The notes beneath the pieces are model-generated. The model saw only the letters and a program-made list of their open reading frames with translations, did no database searches and was not told the DNA's origin. This document shows, one piece after another, positions 38,201-52,221 of a stretch of DNA of 64,000 nt (the stretch's first letter is position 1; each line of letters starts with the position of its first letter). The stretch is from NCBI GenBank assembly GCA_029224185.1, contig CM055189.1, positions 29,232,690 through 29,296,689 of the forward strand, read 5' to 3'. The DNA comes from Karalla daura. Lineage: Eukaryota; Chordata; Actinopteri; Chaetodontiformes; Leiognathidae. The position numbers and the translations under genes were made by a program.

Positions 38201-39116
38201 CATAGAGCCAAATGTTTATCACTTGGCCAATTTGGCTTTTTCCCATAAGAATGAATGGAAAAACAGAACTCCACAAACAAACATTCGCAACGTTGCCATA
38301 CTTTGACTTTGAAACTTCATTTTCATTTCAAAAATTGAAGAATCTTGTGGTGTGTTTGTGTAGCGAGTTGCACGCTGATTGGTTGTATGGTTTTTCAGCA
38401 GCACCTCTTCTCGATAACCATGTGCTCAGGTACCTTCTCCATTGTCTCGTCTGCTGACATGGTAATACAAAGTGATGAGGCGTCCAGCTTCAATGCACCC
38501 CAGCAGATGGCACAGGCCCTGGGAGAATCCCAGAGTTTGAAAGGGCCCCCTCAGCATTGGGCATGTCCAATCTCTTCTTAGCACCGGGCCGACATGCGGG
38601 ATTGCTGAAAAATCAGCTCTCGTTTCGCTCTTTTCACGCTGCTCCCAGCCACACCCTAAGCAGCAGACAAATTCTTTTTTTGCAGTTTTGTAGGAACATT
38701 GGTGCTCTCTCATGCGGGGCAGGCCATTAACCCGTGCGCCTTGTGAAATTTAAACGACGAGCCTCATCGTAGGCCCAGTGCAGCCTTTTCTCTCCAAAAG
38801 CCCCCATTCATTGTCCCACCACTGCCATCAATGTTAAACGTTACACTACTCCTCGCGACTGTGGCCACAGTTCTCACAGTACACACACCAAATCGTGTCA
38901 GGGCGTTCTGGAGACTCTCCCCTACGGCTTGAAAGTTAGCTCATGTTCCAGATTGGTGAAAGCATTGTCTCCATAGAGCCAAATGTTTATCACGTAGCCA
39001 ATTTGGCTTTTTCCTATAAGAATGAATGGGAACAACAGAACTCCACAAACGAACATTCACAACCTTGCCATACTTTGACTTTGAAACTTCATTTTCATTT
39101 CAAAAACTGAAGAATC
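35261..39116. repeat. W-N-L then W/K-like hybrid and N
   Basis: Monomers start at 35261 (W), 36032 (N), 36804 (L), 37575 (hybrid, 770 bp) and 38345 (N). The first three repeat the trimer order of 26776-31403. The monomer at 37575 has a W head (TTTGTGGAGTGAG). It then changes to CTCCTCTCG, GTACCTGCTCC, CACCCCAGC and the one-base-shorter AAAGGCCCCCTC. The N at 38345 has a private CGATAACCATG. Confidence 0.84.
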
Positions 39117-42100
39117 TTGTGGTGTGTTTGTGTAGCGAGTTGCACGCTGATAGGTTGCTTGGCTTTTCAGCAGCACCTCTTCTCGACGACCATGTGCTCA
39201 GGTCCCTGCTCCAATGTCTCCTCTGCTGACATGGTAATACAAAGTGATGAGGCGTCCAGCTTCAATGCACCCCAGCAGATGGCACAGGCCCTGGGAGACT
39301 CCCAGAGTTTGAAAGGCCCCCTCAGCATTGGGCATGTCCAATCTCTTCTGAGCACCGGGCCGACATGCGGGATCGCTGAAACATCAGCTCTCGTTTCGCT
39401 CTTTTCACGCTGCTCCCAGCCACACCCTAGGCAGCAGACAAATTATTTTTTCCAGTTTTGTAGGAACATTGGTGCTCTCTCATGCGGGGTTGGCCATTAA
39501 CCCGTGCGCCTTGTGAAATTTTAAATGACGAGCCTCGTCGTCGGCCCAGTGCAGCCTTTTCTCTCCATAAGCCCCCATTCATTGTCCCACCGCTGCCATC
39601 AATGTTAAACGTTACACTACTCCTCGCGACTGTGGCCACAGTTTTCAAAGTACACACACCAAATCGTGTCAGGGCGTTCTGGAGACTCTCCCCTACGGCG
39701 TGACAGTGAGCTCATATTCCAGATTGGGGAAAGCGTTGTCTCCATAGAGCCAAATATTTATCACGTGGCCAATTTGGGTTTTCCCATAAGAATGAATGGG
39801 AAAAACAGAACTCCACAAACAAACATTCGCAACGTTGCCATACTTTGACTTTGAAACTTCATTTTCATTTTAAAAATTGAAGAAGCTTGTGTTGTGTTTG
39901 TGTAGCGAGTTGCACGCTGATAGGTTGTTTGGTTTTTCAGTAGCACCTCTTCTCGACGACCATGAGCTCAGGTACCTTCTCCATTGTCTCGTCTGCTGAC
40001 ATGGTAATACAAAGTGATGAGGCGTCCAGCTTCAATGCACCCCAGCAGATGGCACAGGCCCTGGGTGACTCCCAGAGTTTGAAAGGGCCCCCTCAGCATT
40101 GGGCATGTCCAATCTCTTCTGAGCACCGGGCCGACATGCGGGATCGCTGAAAAATCAGCTCTCGTTTCGCTCTTTTCACGCTGCTCCCAGCCACACCCTA
40201 AGCAGCAGACAAATTCTTTTCTCCAGTTTTGTAGGAACATTGGTGCTCTCTCATGCGGGGTAGGCCATAAACCAGTGCGCCTTGTGAAATTTAAACGACG
40301 AGCCTCATCGTAAGCCCAGTGCAGCCTTTTCTCTCCATAAGCCCCCATTCATTGTCCCACCGCTGCCATCAATGTTAAACGTTACACTACTCCTCGCGAC
40401 TGTGGCCACAGTTCTCATAGTACACAAACTAAATCGTGTCAGGGCGTTCTGGAGACTCTCCCCTACGGCGTGACAGTGAGCTCATATTCCAGATTGGGGA
40501 AAGCATTGTCTCCATATAGCCAAATATTTATCACGTGGCCAATTTGGGTTTTTCCCATAAGAATGAATGGGAAAAACAGAACTCCACAAACAAACATTCG
40601 CAACGTTGCCATACTTTGACTTTGAAACTTCGTTTTCATTTCAAAAATTGAAGAATCTTGTGGTGTGTTTGTGTAGCGAGTTGCACGCTGATAGGTTGTG
40701 TGGTTTTTCAGCAGCACCTCTTCTCGACGACCATGTGCTCAGGTACCTGCTCCATTGTCTCCTCTGCTGAAATGGTAACACAAAGTGATGAGGCGTCCAG
40801 CTTCAATGCACCCCAGCAGATGGCACAGGCCCTGGGAGACTCCCAGAGTTTGAAAGGGCCCCCTCAGCATTGGGCATGTCCAATCTCGTCTTAGCACCGG
40901 GCTGACATGCGGGATCGCTGAAAAATCAGCTCTTGTTTCGCTCTTTTCACGCTGCTCCCAGCCACACCCTAAGCAGCAGACAAATTCTTTTTTCCAGTTT
41001 TGTAGGAACATTGGTGCTCTCTCATGCGGGGTAAGCCATAAACCCGTGCGCCTTGTGAAATTTTAAATGACGAGCCTCGTCGTAGGCCCAGTTCAGCCTT
41101 TTCTCTCCATAAGCCCCCATTCATTTTCCCACCGCTGCCATCAATGTTAAACGTTACACTACTCCTCGCGACTGTGGCCACAGTTCTCATAGTACACACA
41201 CCAAATCGTGTCATGGCGTTCTGGAGACTCTCCCCTACGGCGTGACAGTGAGCTCATATTCCAGAATGGGGAAAGCGTTGTCTCCATAGAGCCAAATATT
41301 TATCACGTGGCCAATTTGGGTTTTCCCATAAGAATGAATGGGAAAAACAGAACTCCACAAACAAACATTCGCAACGTTGCCATACTTTGACTTTGAAACT
41401 TCATTTTCATTTCAAAAATTGAAGAGTCTTGTGGTGTGTTTGTGGAGTGAGTTGCACGCTGATTGGTTGTATGGTTTTTCAGCAGCACCTCCTCTCGACG
41501 ACCATGTGCTCAGGTACCTGCTCCATTGTCTCGTCTGCTGACATGGTAATACAAAGTGATGAGGCGTCCAGCTTCAATGCACCCCAGCAGATGGCACAGG
41601 CCCTGGGAGACTCCCAGAGTTTGAAAGGCCCCCTCAGCATTGGGCATGTCCAATCTCTTCTGAGCACCGGGCCGACATGCGGGATCGCTGAAACATCAGC
41701 TCTCGTTTCGCTCTTTTCACGCTGCTCCCAGCCACACCCTAGGCAGCAGACAAATTATTTTTTCCAGTTTTGTAGGAACATTGGTGCTCTCTCATGCGGG
41801 GTTGGCCATTAACCCGTGCGCCTTGTGAAATTTTAAATGACGAGCCTCGTCGTCGGCCCAGTGCAGCCTTTTCTCTCCATAAGCCCCCATTCATTGTCCC
41901 ACCGCTGCCATCAATGTTAAACGTTACACTACTCCTCGCGACTGTGGCCACAGTTTTCAAAGTACACACACCAAATCGTGTCAGGGCGTTCTGGAGACTC
42001 TCCCCTACGGCGTGACAGTGAGCTCATATTCCAGATTGGGGAAAGCGTTGTCTCCATAGAGCCAAATATTTATCACGTGGCCAATTTGGGTTTTCCCATA

Positions 42101-42198
42101 AGAATGAATGGGAAAAACAGAACTCCACAAACAAACATTCGCAACGTTGCCATACTTTGACTTTGAAACTTCGTTTTCATTTCAAAAATTGAAGAATC
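39117..42198. repeat. L/K, S, V, W/K block
   Basis: Monomers start at 39117 (L head, K body, 770 bp), 39887 (S, 771), 40658 (V, 771) and 41429 (W head, K body, 770). The K-S-V run repeats at 44513-46824 at an offset of 5,396 bp (seven monomers). The K-S part also matches 16753-18292 at an offset of 22,364 bp. Confidence 0.84.
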
Positions 42199-45100
42199 TT
42201 GTGGTGTGTTTGTGTAGCGAGTTGCACGCTGATAGGTTGTGTGGTTTTTCAGCAGCACCTCTTCTCGACGACCATGTGCTCAGGTACCTGCTCCATTGTC
42301 TCCTCTGCTGAAATGGTAACACAAAGTGATGAGGCGTCCAGCTTCAATGCACCCCAGCAGATGGCACAGGCCCTGGGAGACTCCCAGAGTTTGAAAGGGC
42401 CCCCTCAGCATTGGGCATGTCCAATCTCGTCTTAGCACCGGGCTGACATGCGGGATCGCTGAAAAATCAGCTCTCGTTTCGCTCTTTTCACGCTGCTCCC
42501 AGCCACACCCTAGGCAGCAGACAAATTATTTTTTCCAGTTTTGTAGGAACATTGGTGCTCTCTCATGCGGGGTTGGCCATTAACCCGTGCGCCTTGTGAA
42601 ATTTTAAATGACGAGCCTCATCATAGGCCCAGTGCAACCTTTTCTCTCCATAAGCCCCCATTCATTGTCCCACCGCTGCCATCAATGTCAAACGTGACAC
42701 TACTCCTCGCGACTGTGGCCACAGTTTTCCTAGTACACACACCAAATCGTGTCAGGGCGTTCTGGAGACTCTCCCTCACGGCGTGACAGTGAGCTCATAT
42801 TCCAGATTGGGGAAAGCGTTGTCTCCATAGAGCCAAATATTTATCACGTGGCCAATTTGGGTTTTCCCTTAAGAATGAATGGGAAAAACAGAACTCCACA
42901 AACAAACATTCGCAACGTTGCCATACTTTGACTTTGAAACTTCATTTTCATTTCAAAAATTGAAGAATCTTGTGGTGTGTTTGTGTAGCGAGTTGCACGC
43001 TGATTGGTTGTATGGTTTTTCAGCAGCACCTCTTCTCGACAACCATGTGCTCAGGTACCTTCTCCATTGTCTCCTCTGCTGACATGGTAATACAAAGTGA
43101 TGAGGCGTCCAGCTTCAATGCACCCCAGCAGATGGCACAGGCCCTGGGAGAATCCCAGAGTTTGAAAGGGCCCCCTCAGCATTGGGCATGTCCAATCTCT
43201 TCTTAGCACCGGGCCGACATGCGAGATTGCTGAAAAATCAGCTCTCGTTTCGCTCTTTTCACGCTGCTCCCAGCCACACCCTAAGCAGCAGACAAATTCT
43301 TTTTTTGCAGTTTTGTAGGAACATTGGTGCTCTCTCATGCGGGGCAGGCCATTAACCCGTGCGCCTTGTGAAATTTAAACGACGAGCCTCATCGTAGGCC
43401 CAGTGCAGCCTTTTCTCTCCAAAAGCCCCCATTCATTGTCCCACCACTGCCATCAATGTTAAACGTTACACTACTCCTCGCGACTGTGGCCACAGTTCTC
43501 ACAGTACACACACCAAATCGTGTCAGGGCGTTCTGGAGACTCTCCCCTACGGCTTGACAGTTAGCTCATGTTCCAGATTGGTGAAAGCATTGTCTCCATA
43601 GAGCCAAATGTTTATCACGTAGCTAATTTGGCTTTTTCCTATAAGAATGAATGGGAACAACAGAACTCCACAAACGAACATTCACAACCTTGCCATACTT
43701 TGACTTTGAAACTTCATTTTCATTTCAAAAACTGAAGAATCTTGTGGTGTGTTTGTGTAGCGAGTTGCACGCTGATAGGTTGCTTGGCTTTTCAGCAGCA
43801 CCTCTTCTCGACGACCATGTGCTCAGGTCCCTGCTCCAATGTCTCCTCTGCTGACATGGTAATACAAAGTGATGAGGCGTCCAGCTTCAATGCACCCCAG
43901 CAGATGGCACAGGCCCTGGGAGACTCCCAGAGTTTGAAAGGACCCCCTCAGCATTGGGCATGTCCAATCTCTTCTGAGCCCCGGGCCGACATGCGGGATC
44001 GCTGAAAAATCAGCTCTTGTTTCGCTCTTTTCACGCTGCTCCCAGCCACACCCTAAGCAGCAGACAAATTCTTTTTTCCAGTTTTGTAGGAACATTGGTG
44101 CTCTCTCATGCGGGGTAAGCCATAAACCCGTGCGCCTTGTGAAATTTTAAATGACGAGCCTCGTCGTAGGCCCAGTTCAGCCTTTTCTCTCCATAAGCCC
44201 CCATTCATTTTCCCACCGCTGCCATCAATGTTAAACGTTACACTACTCCTCGCGACTGTGGCCACAGTTCTCATAGTACACACACCAAATCGTGTCATGG
44301 CGTTCTGGAGACTCTCCCCTACGGCGTGACAGTGAGCTCATATTCCAGAATGGGGAAAGCGTTGTCTCCATAGAGCCAAATATTTATCACGTGGCCAATT
44401 TGGGTTTTCCCATAAGAATGAATGGGAAAAACAGAACTCCACAAACAAACATTCGCAACGTTGCCATACTTTGACTTTGAAACTTCATTTTCATTTCAAA
44501 AATTGAAGAGTCTTGTGGTGTGTTTGTGTAGCGAGTTGCACGCTGATTGGTTGTATGGTTTTTCAGCAGCACCTCCTCTCGACGACCATGTGCTCAGGTA
44601 CCTGCTCCATTGTCTCGTCTGCTGACATGGTAATACAAAGTGATGAGGCGTCCAGCTTCAATGCACCCCAGCAGATGGCACAGGCCCTGGGAGACTCCCA
44701 GAGTTTGAAAGGCCCCCTCAGCATTGGGCATGTCCAATCTCTTCTGAGCACCGGGCCGACATGCGGGATCGCTGAAACATCAGCTCTCGTTTCGCTCTTT
44801 TCACGCTGCTCCCAGCCACACCCTAGGCAGCAGACAAATTATTTTTTCCAGTTTTGTAGGAACATTGGTGCTCTCTCATGCGGGGTTGGCCATTAACCCG
44901 TGCGCCTTGTGAAATTTTAAATGACGAGCCTCGTCGTCGGCCCAGTGCAGCCTTTTCTCTCCATAAGCCCCCATTCATTGTCCCACCGCTGCCATCAATG
45001 TTAAACGTTACACTACTCCTCGCGACTGTGGCCACAGTTTTCAAAGTACACACACCAAATCGTGTCAGGGCGTTCTGGAGACTCTCCCCTACGGCGTGAC

Positions 45101-48100
45101 AGTGAGCTCATATTCCAGATTGGGGAAAGCGTTGTCTCCATAGAGCCAAATATTTATCACGTGGCCAATTTGGGTTTTCCCATAAGAATGAATGGGAAAA
45201 ACAGAACTCCACAAACAAACATTCGCAACGTTGCCATACTTTGACTTTGAAACTTCATTTTCATTTTAAAAATTGAAGAAGCTTGTGTTGTGTTTGTGTA
45301 GCGAGTTGCACGCTGATAGGTTGTTTGGTTTTTCAGTAGCACCTCTTCTCGACGACCATGAGCTCAGGTACCTTCTCCATTGTCTCGTCTGCTGACATGG
45401 TAATACAAAGTGATGAGGCGTCCAGCTTCAATGCACCCCAGCAGATGGCACAGGCCCTGGGTGACTCCCAGAGTTTGAAAGGGCCCCCTCAGCATTGGGC
45501 ATGTCCAATCTCTTCTGAGCACCGGGCCGACATGCGGGATCGCTGAAAAATCAGCTCTCGTTTCGCTCTTTTCACGCTGCTCCCAGCCACACCCTAAGCA
45601 GCAGACAAATTCTTTTCTCCAGTTTTGTAGGAACATTGGTGCTCTCTCATGCGGGGTAGGCCATAAACCAGTGCGCCTTGTGAAATTTAAACGACGAGCC
45701 TCATCGTAAGCCCAGTGCAGCCTTTTCTCTCCATAAGCCCCCATTCATTGTCCCACCGCTGCCATCAATGTTAAACGTTACACTACTCCTCGCGACTGTG
45801 GCCACAGTTCTCATAGTACACAAACTAAATCGTGTCAGGGCGTTCTGGAGACTCTCCCCTACGGCGTGACAGTGAGCTCATATTCCAGATTGGGGAAAGC
45901 ATTGTCTCCATAGAGCCAAATATTTATCACGTGGCCAATTTGGGTTTTTCCCATAAGAATGAATGGGAAAAACAGAACTCCACAAACAAACATTCGCAAC
46001 GTTGCCATACTTTGACTTTGAAACTTCGTTTTCATTTCAAAAATTGAAGAATCTTGTGGTGTGTTTGTGTAGCGAGTTGCACGCTGATAGGTTGTGTGGT
46101 TTTTCAGCAGCACCTCTTCTCGACGACCATGTGCTCAGGTACCTGCTCCATTGTCTCCTCTGCTGAAATGGTAACACAAAGTGATGAGGCGTCCAGCTTC
46201 AATGCACCCCAGCAGATGGCACAGGCCCTGGGAGACTCCCAGAGTTTGAAAGGGCCCCCTCAGCATTGGGCATGTCCAATCTCGTCTTAGCACCGGGCTG
46301 ACATGCGGGATCGCTGAAAAATCAGCTCTCGTTTCGCTCTTTTCACGCTGCTCCCAGCCACACCCTAGGCAGCAGACAAATTCTTTTTTCCAGTTTTGTA
46401 GGAACATTGGTGCTCTCTCATGCGGGGTTGGCCATTAACCCGTGCGCCTTGTGAAATTTTAAATGACGAGCCTCATCATAGGCCCAGTGCAGCCTTTTCT
46501 CTCCATAAGCCCCCATTCATTGTCCCACCGCTGCCATCAATGTCAAACGTGACACTACTCCTCGCGACTGTGGCCACAGTTTTCATAGTACCCACACCAA
46601 ATCGTGTCAGGGCGTTCTGGAGACTCTCCCCTACGGCGTGACAGTGAGCTCATATTCCAGATTGGGGAAAGCGTTGTCTCCATAGAGCCAAATATTTATC
46701 ACGTGGCCAATTTGGGTTTTCCCTTAAGAATGAATGGGAAAAACAGAACTCCACAAACAAACATTCGCAACGTTGCCATACTTTGACTTTGAAACTTCAT
46801 TTTCATTTCAAAAATTGAAGAATCTTGTGGTGTGTTTGTGTAGCGAGTTGCACGCTGATTGGTTGTATGGTTTTTCAGCAGCACCTCTTCTCGACAACCA
46901 TGTGCTCAGGTACCTTCTCCATTGTCTCGTCTGCTGACATGGTAATACAAAGTGATGAGGCGTCCAGCTTCAATGCACCCCAGCAGATGTCACAGGCCCT
47001 GGGAGAATCCCAGAGTTTGAAAGGGCCCCCTCAGCATTGGGCATGTCCAATCTCTTCTTAGCACCGGGCCGACATGCGGGATTGCTGAAAAATCAGCTCT
47101 CGTTTCGCTCTTTTCACGCTGCTCCCAGCCACACCCTAAGCAGCAGACAAATTCTTTTTTTGCAGTTTTGTAGGAACATTGGTGCTCTCTCATGCGGGGC
47201 AGGCCATTAACCCGTGCGCCTTGTGAAATTTAAACGACGAGCCTCATCGTAGGCCCAGTGCAGCCTTTTCTCTCCAAAAGCCCCCATTCATTGTCCCACC
47301 ACTGCCATCAATGTTAAACGTTACACTACTCCTCGCGACTGTGGCCACAGTTCTCACAGTACACACACCAAATCGTGTCAGGGCGTTCTGGAGACTCTCC
47401 CCTACGGCTTGACAGTTAGCTCATGTTCCAGATTGGTGAAAGCATTGTCTCCATAGAGCCAAATGTTTATCACGTAGCCAATTTGGCTTTTTCCTATAAG
47501 AATGAATGGGAACAACAGAACTCCACAAACGAACATTCACAACCTTGCCATACTTTGACTTTGAAACTTCATTTTCATTTCAAAAACTGAAGAATCTTGT
47601 GGTGTGTTTGTGTAGCGAGTTGCACGCTGATAGGTTGCTTGGCTTTTCAGCAGCACCTCTTCTCGACGACCATGTGCTCAGGTCCCTGCTCCAATGTCTC
47701 CTCTGCTGACATGGTAATACAAAGTGATGAGGCGTCCAGCTTCAATGCACCCCAGCAGATGGCACAGGCCCTGGGAGACTCCCAGAGTTTGAAAGGCCCC
47801 CTCAGCATTGGGCATGTCCAATCTCTTCTGAGCACCGGGCCGACATGCGGGATCGCTGAAACATCAGCTCTCGTTTCGCTCTTTTCACGCTGCTCCCAGC
47901 CACACCCTAGGCAGCAGACAAATTATTTTTTCCAGTTTTGTAGGAACATTGGTGCTCTCTCATGCGGGGTTGGCCATTAACCCGTGCGCCTTGTGAAATT
48001 TTAAATGACGAGCCTCGTCGTCGGCCCAGTGCAGCCTTTTCTCTCCATAAGCCCCCATTCATTGTCCCACCGCTGCCATCAATGTTAAACGTTACACTAC

Positions 48101-48366
48101 TCCTCGCGACTGTGGCCACAGTTTTCAAAGTACACACACCAAATCGTGTCAGGGCGTTCTGGAGACTCTCCCCTACGGCGTGACAGTGAGCTCATATTCC
48201 AGATTGGGGAAAGCGTTGTCTCCATAGAGCCAAATATTTATCACGTGGCCAATTTGGGTTTTCCCATAAGAATGAATGGGAAAAACAGAACTCCACAAAC
48301 AAACATTCGCAACGTTGCCATACTTTGACTTTGAAACTTCGTTTTCATTTCAAAAATTGAAGAATC
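42199..48366. repeat. Eight-monomer higher-order block, copy 1, 6,168 bp
   Basis: Monomers start at 42199 (V), 42970 (N), 43742 (L), 44513 (K), 45283 (S), 46054 (V), 46825 (N) and 47597 (L head, K body). The next block repeats this order at an offset of exactly 6,168 bp. Within the block V-N-L occurs twice, 3,855 bp apart, so it is itself a nested duplication. The N at 46825 has a private G-to-T in CAGATGTCAC at 46990. Confidence 0.87.
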
Positions 48367-51300
48367 TTGTGGTGTGTTTGTGTAGCGAGTTGCACGCTGA
48401 TAGGTTGTGTGGTTTTTCAGCAGCACCTCTTCTCGACGACCATGTGCTCAGGTACCTGCTCCATTGTCTCCTCTGCTGAAATGGTAACACAAAGTGATGA
48501 GGCGTCCAGCTTCAATGCACCCCAGCAGATGGCACAGGCCCTGGGAGACTCCCAGAGTTTGAAAGGGCCCCCTCAGCATTGGGCATGTCCAATCTCGTTT
48601 TAGCACCGGGCTGACATGCGGGATCGCTGAAAAATCAGCTCTCGTTTCGCTCTTTTCACGCTGCTCCCAGCCACACCCTAGGCAGCAGACAAATTATTTT
48701 TTCCAGTTTTGTAGGAACATTGGTGCTCTCTCATGCGGGGTTGGCCATTAACCCGTGCGCCTTGTGAAATTTTAAATGACGAGACTCATCATAGGCCCAG
48801 TGCAACCTTTTCTCTCCATAAGCCCCCATTCATTGTCCCACCGCTGCCATCAATGTCAAACGTGACACTACTCCTCGCGACTGTGGCCACAGTTTTCATA
48901 GTACACACACCAAATCGTGTCAGGGCGTTCTGGAGACTCTCCCCTACGGCGTGACAGTGAGCTCATATTCCAGATTGGGGAAAGCGTTGTCTCCATAGAG
49001 CCAAATATTTATCACGTGGCCAATTTGGGTTTTCCCTTAAGAATGAATGGGAAAAACAGAACTCCACAAACAAACATTCGCAACGTTGCCATACTTTGAC
49101 TTTGAAACTTCATTTTCATTTCAAAAATTGAAGAATCTTGTGGTGTGTTTGTGTAGCGAGTTGCACGCTGATTGGTTGTATGGTTTTTCAGCAGCACCTC
49201 TTCTCGACAACCATGTGCTCAGGTACCTTCTCCATTGTCTCGTCTGCTGACATGGTAATACAAAGTGATGAGGCGTCCAGCTTCAATGCACCCCAGCAGA
49301 TGGCACAGGCCCTGGGAGAATCCCAGAGTTTGAAAGGGCCCCCTCAGCATTGGGCATGTCCAATCTCTTCTTAGCACCGGGCCGACATGCGGGATTGCTG
49401 AAAAATCAGCTCTCGTTTCGCTCTTTTCACGCTGCTCCCAGCCACACCCTAAGCAGCAGACAAATTCTTTTTTTGCAGTTTTGTAGGAACATTGGTGCTC
49501 TCTCATGCGGGGCAGGCCATTAACCCGTGCGCCTTGTGAAATTTAAACGACGAGCCTCATCGTAGGCCCAGTGCAGCCTTTTCTCTCCAAAAGCCCCCAT
49601 TCATTGTCCCACCACTGCCATCAATGTTAAACGTTACACTACTCCTCGCGACTGTGGCCACAGTTCTCACAGTACACACACCAAATCGTGTCAGGGCGTT
49701 CTGGAGACTCTCCCCTACGGCTTGACAGTTAGCTCATGTTCCAGATTGGTGAAAGCATTGTCTCCATAGAGCCAAATGTTTATCACGTAGCTAATTTGGC
49801 TTTTTCCTATAAGAATGAATGGGAACAACAGAACTCCACAAACGAACATTCACAACCTTGCCATACTTTGACTTTGAAACTTCATTTTCATTTCAAAAAC
49901 TGAAGAATCTTGTGGTGTGTTTGTGTAGCGAGTTGCACGCTGATAGGTTGCTTGGCTTTTCAGCAGCACCTCTTCTCGACGACCATGTGCTCAGGTCCCT
50001 GCTCCAATGTCTCCTCTGCTGACATGGTAATACAAAGTGATGAGGCGTCCAGCTTCAATGCACCCCAGCAGATGGCACAGGCCCTGGGAGACTCCCAGAG
50101 TTTGAAAGGACCCCCTCAGCATTGGGCATGTCCAATCTCTTCTGAGCCCCGGGCCGACATGCGGGATCGCTGAAAAATCAGCTCTTGTTTCGCTCTTTTC
50201 ACGCTGCTCCCAGCCACACCCTAAGCAGCAGACAAATTCTTTTTTCCAGTTTTGTAGGAACATTGGTGCTCTCTCATGCGGGGTAAGCCATAAACCCGTG
50301 CGCCTTGTGAAATTTTAAATGACGAGCCTCGTCGTAGGCCCAGTTCAGCCTTTTCTCTCCATAAGCCCCCATTCATTTTCCCACCGCTGCCATCAATGTT
50401 AAACGTTACACTACTCCTCGCGACTGTGGCCACAGTTCTCATAGTACACACACCAAATCGTGTCATGGCGTTCTGGAGACTCTCCCCTACGGCGTGACAG
50501 TGAGCTCATATTCCAGAATGGGGAAAGCGTTGTCTCCATAGAGCCAAATATTTATCACGTGGCCAATTTGGGTTTTCCCATAAGAATGAATGGGAAAAAC
50601 AGAACTCCACAAACAAACATTCGCAACGTTGCCATACTTTGACTTTGAAACTTCATTTTCATTTCAAAAATTGAAGAGTCTTGTGGTGTGTTTGTGTAGC
50701 GAGTTGCACGCTGATTGGTTGTATGGTTTTTCAGCAGCACCTCCTCTCGACGACCATGTGCTCAGGTACCTGCTCCATTGTCTCGTCTGCTGACATGGTA
50801 ATACAAAGTGATGAGGCGTCCAGCTTCAATGCACCCCAGCAGATGGCACAGGCCCTGGGAGACTCCCAGAGTTTGAAAGGCCCCCTCAGCATTGGGCATG
50901 TCCAATCTCTTCTGAGCACCGGGCCGACATGCGGGATCGCTGAAACATCAGCTCTTGTTTCGCTCTTTTCACGCTGCTCCCAGCCACACCCTAGGCAGCA
51001 GACAAATTATTTTTTCCAGTTTTGTAGGAACATTGGTGCTCTCTCATGCGGGGTTGGCCATTAACCCGTGCGCCTTGTGAAATTTTAAATGACGAGCCTC
51101 GTCGTCGGCCCAGTGCAGCCTTTTCTCTCCATAAGCCCCCATTCATTGTCCCACCGCTGCCATCAATGTTAAACGTTACACTACTCCTCGCGACTGTGGC
51201 CACAGTTTTCAAAGTACACACACCAAATCGTGTCAGGGCGTTCTGGAGACTCTCCCCTACGGCGTGACAGTGAGCTCATATTCCAGATTGGGGAAAGCGT

Positions 51301-52221
51301 TGTCTCCATAGAGCCAAATATTTATCACGTGGCCAATTTGGGTTTTCCCATAAGAATGAATGGGAAAAACAGAACTCCACAAACAAACATTCGCAACGTT
51401 GCCATACTTTGACTTTGAAACTTCATTTTCATTTTAAAAATTGAAGAAGCTTGTGTTGTGTTTGTGTAGCGAGTTGCACGCTGATAGGTTGTTTGGTTTT
51501 TCAGTAGCACCTCTTCTCGACGACCACGAGCTCAGGTACCTTCTCCATTGTCTCGTCTGCTGACATGGTAATACAAAGTGATGAGGCGTCCAGCTTCAAT
51601 GCACCCCAGCAGATGGCACAGGCCCTGGGTGACTCCCAGAGTTTGAAAGGGCCCCCTCAGCATTGGGCATGTCCAATCTCTTCTGAGCACCGGGCCGACA
51701 TGCGGGATCGCTGAAAAATCAGCTCTCGTTTCGCTCTTTTCACGCTGCTCCCAGCCACACCCTAAGCAGCAGACAAATTCTTTTCTCCAGTTTTGTAGGA
51801 ACATTGGTGCTCTCTCATGCGGGGTAGGCCATAAACCAGTGCGCCTTGTGAAATTTAAACGACGAGCCTCATCGTAAGCCCAGTGCAGCCTTTTCTCTCC
51901 ATAAGCCCCCATTCATTGTCCCACCGCTGCCATCAATGTTAAACGTTACACTACTCCTCGCGACTGTGGCCACAGTTCTCATAGTACACAAACTAAATCG
52001 TGTCAGGGCGTTCTGGAGACTCTCCCCTACGGCGTGACAGTGAGCTCATATTCCAGATTGGGAAAAGCATTGTCTCCATAGAGCCAAATATTTATCACGT
52101 GGCCAATTTGGGTTTTTCCCATAAGAATGAATGGGAAAAACAGAACTCCACAAACAAACATTCGCAACGTTGCCATACTTTGACTTTGAAACTTCATTTT
52201 CATTTCAAAAATTGAAGAAGC
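48367..52221. repeat. Eight-monomer block, copy 2, truncated to five monomers
   Basis: Monomers start at 48367 (V), 49138 (N), 49910 (L), 50681 (K) and 51451 (S), each 6,168 bp from its partner in copy 1. Shared rare bases include CGTAGCTAATTTGG near 43,622 and 49,790 and ACAAACTAAATCG near 45,821 and 51,989. Copy 2 then leaves the register: an E monomer follows at 52222 where copy 1 has V at 46054. Private changes include GACCACGAGC near 51,526, where other S copies have GACCATGAGC. Confidence 0.87.
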
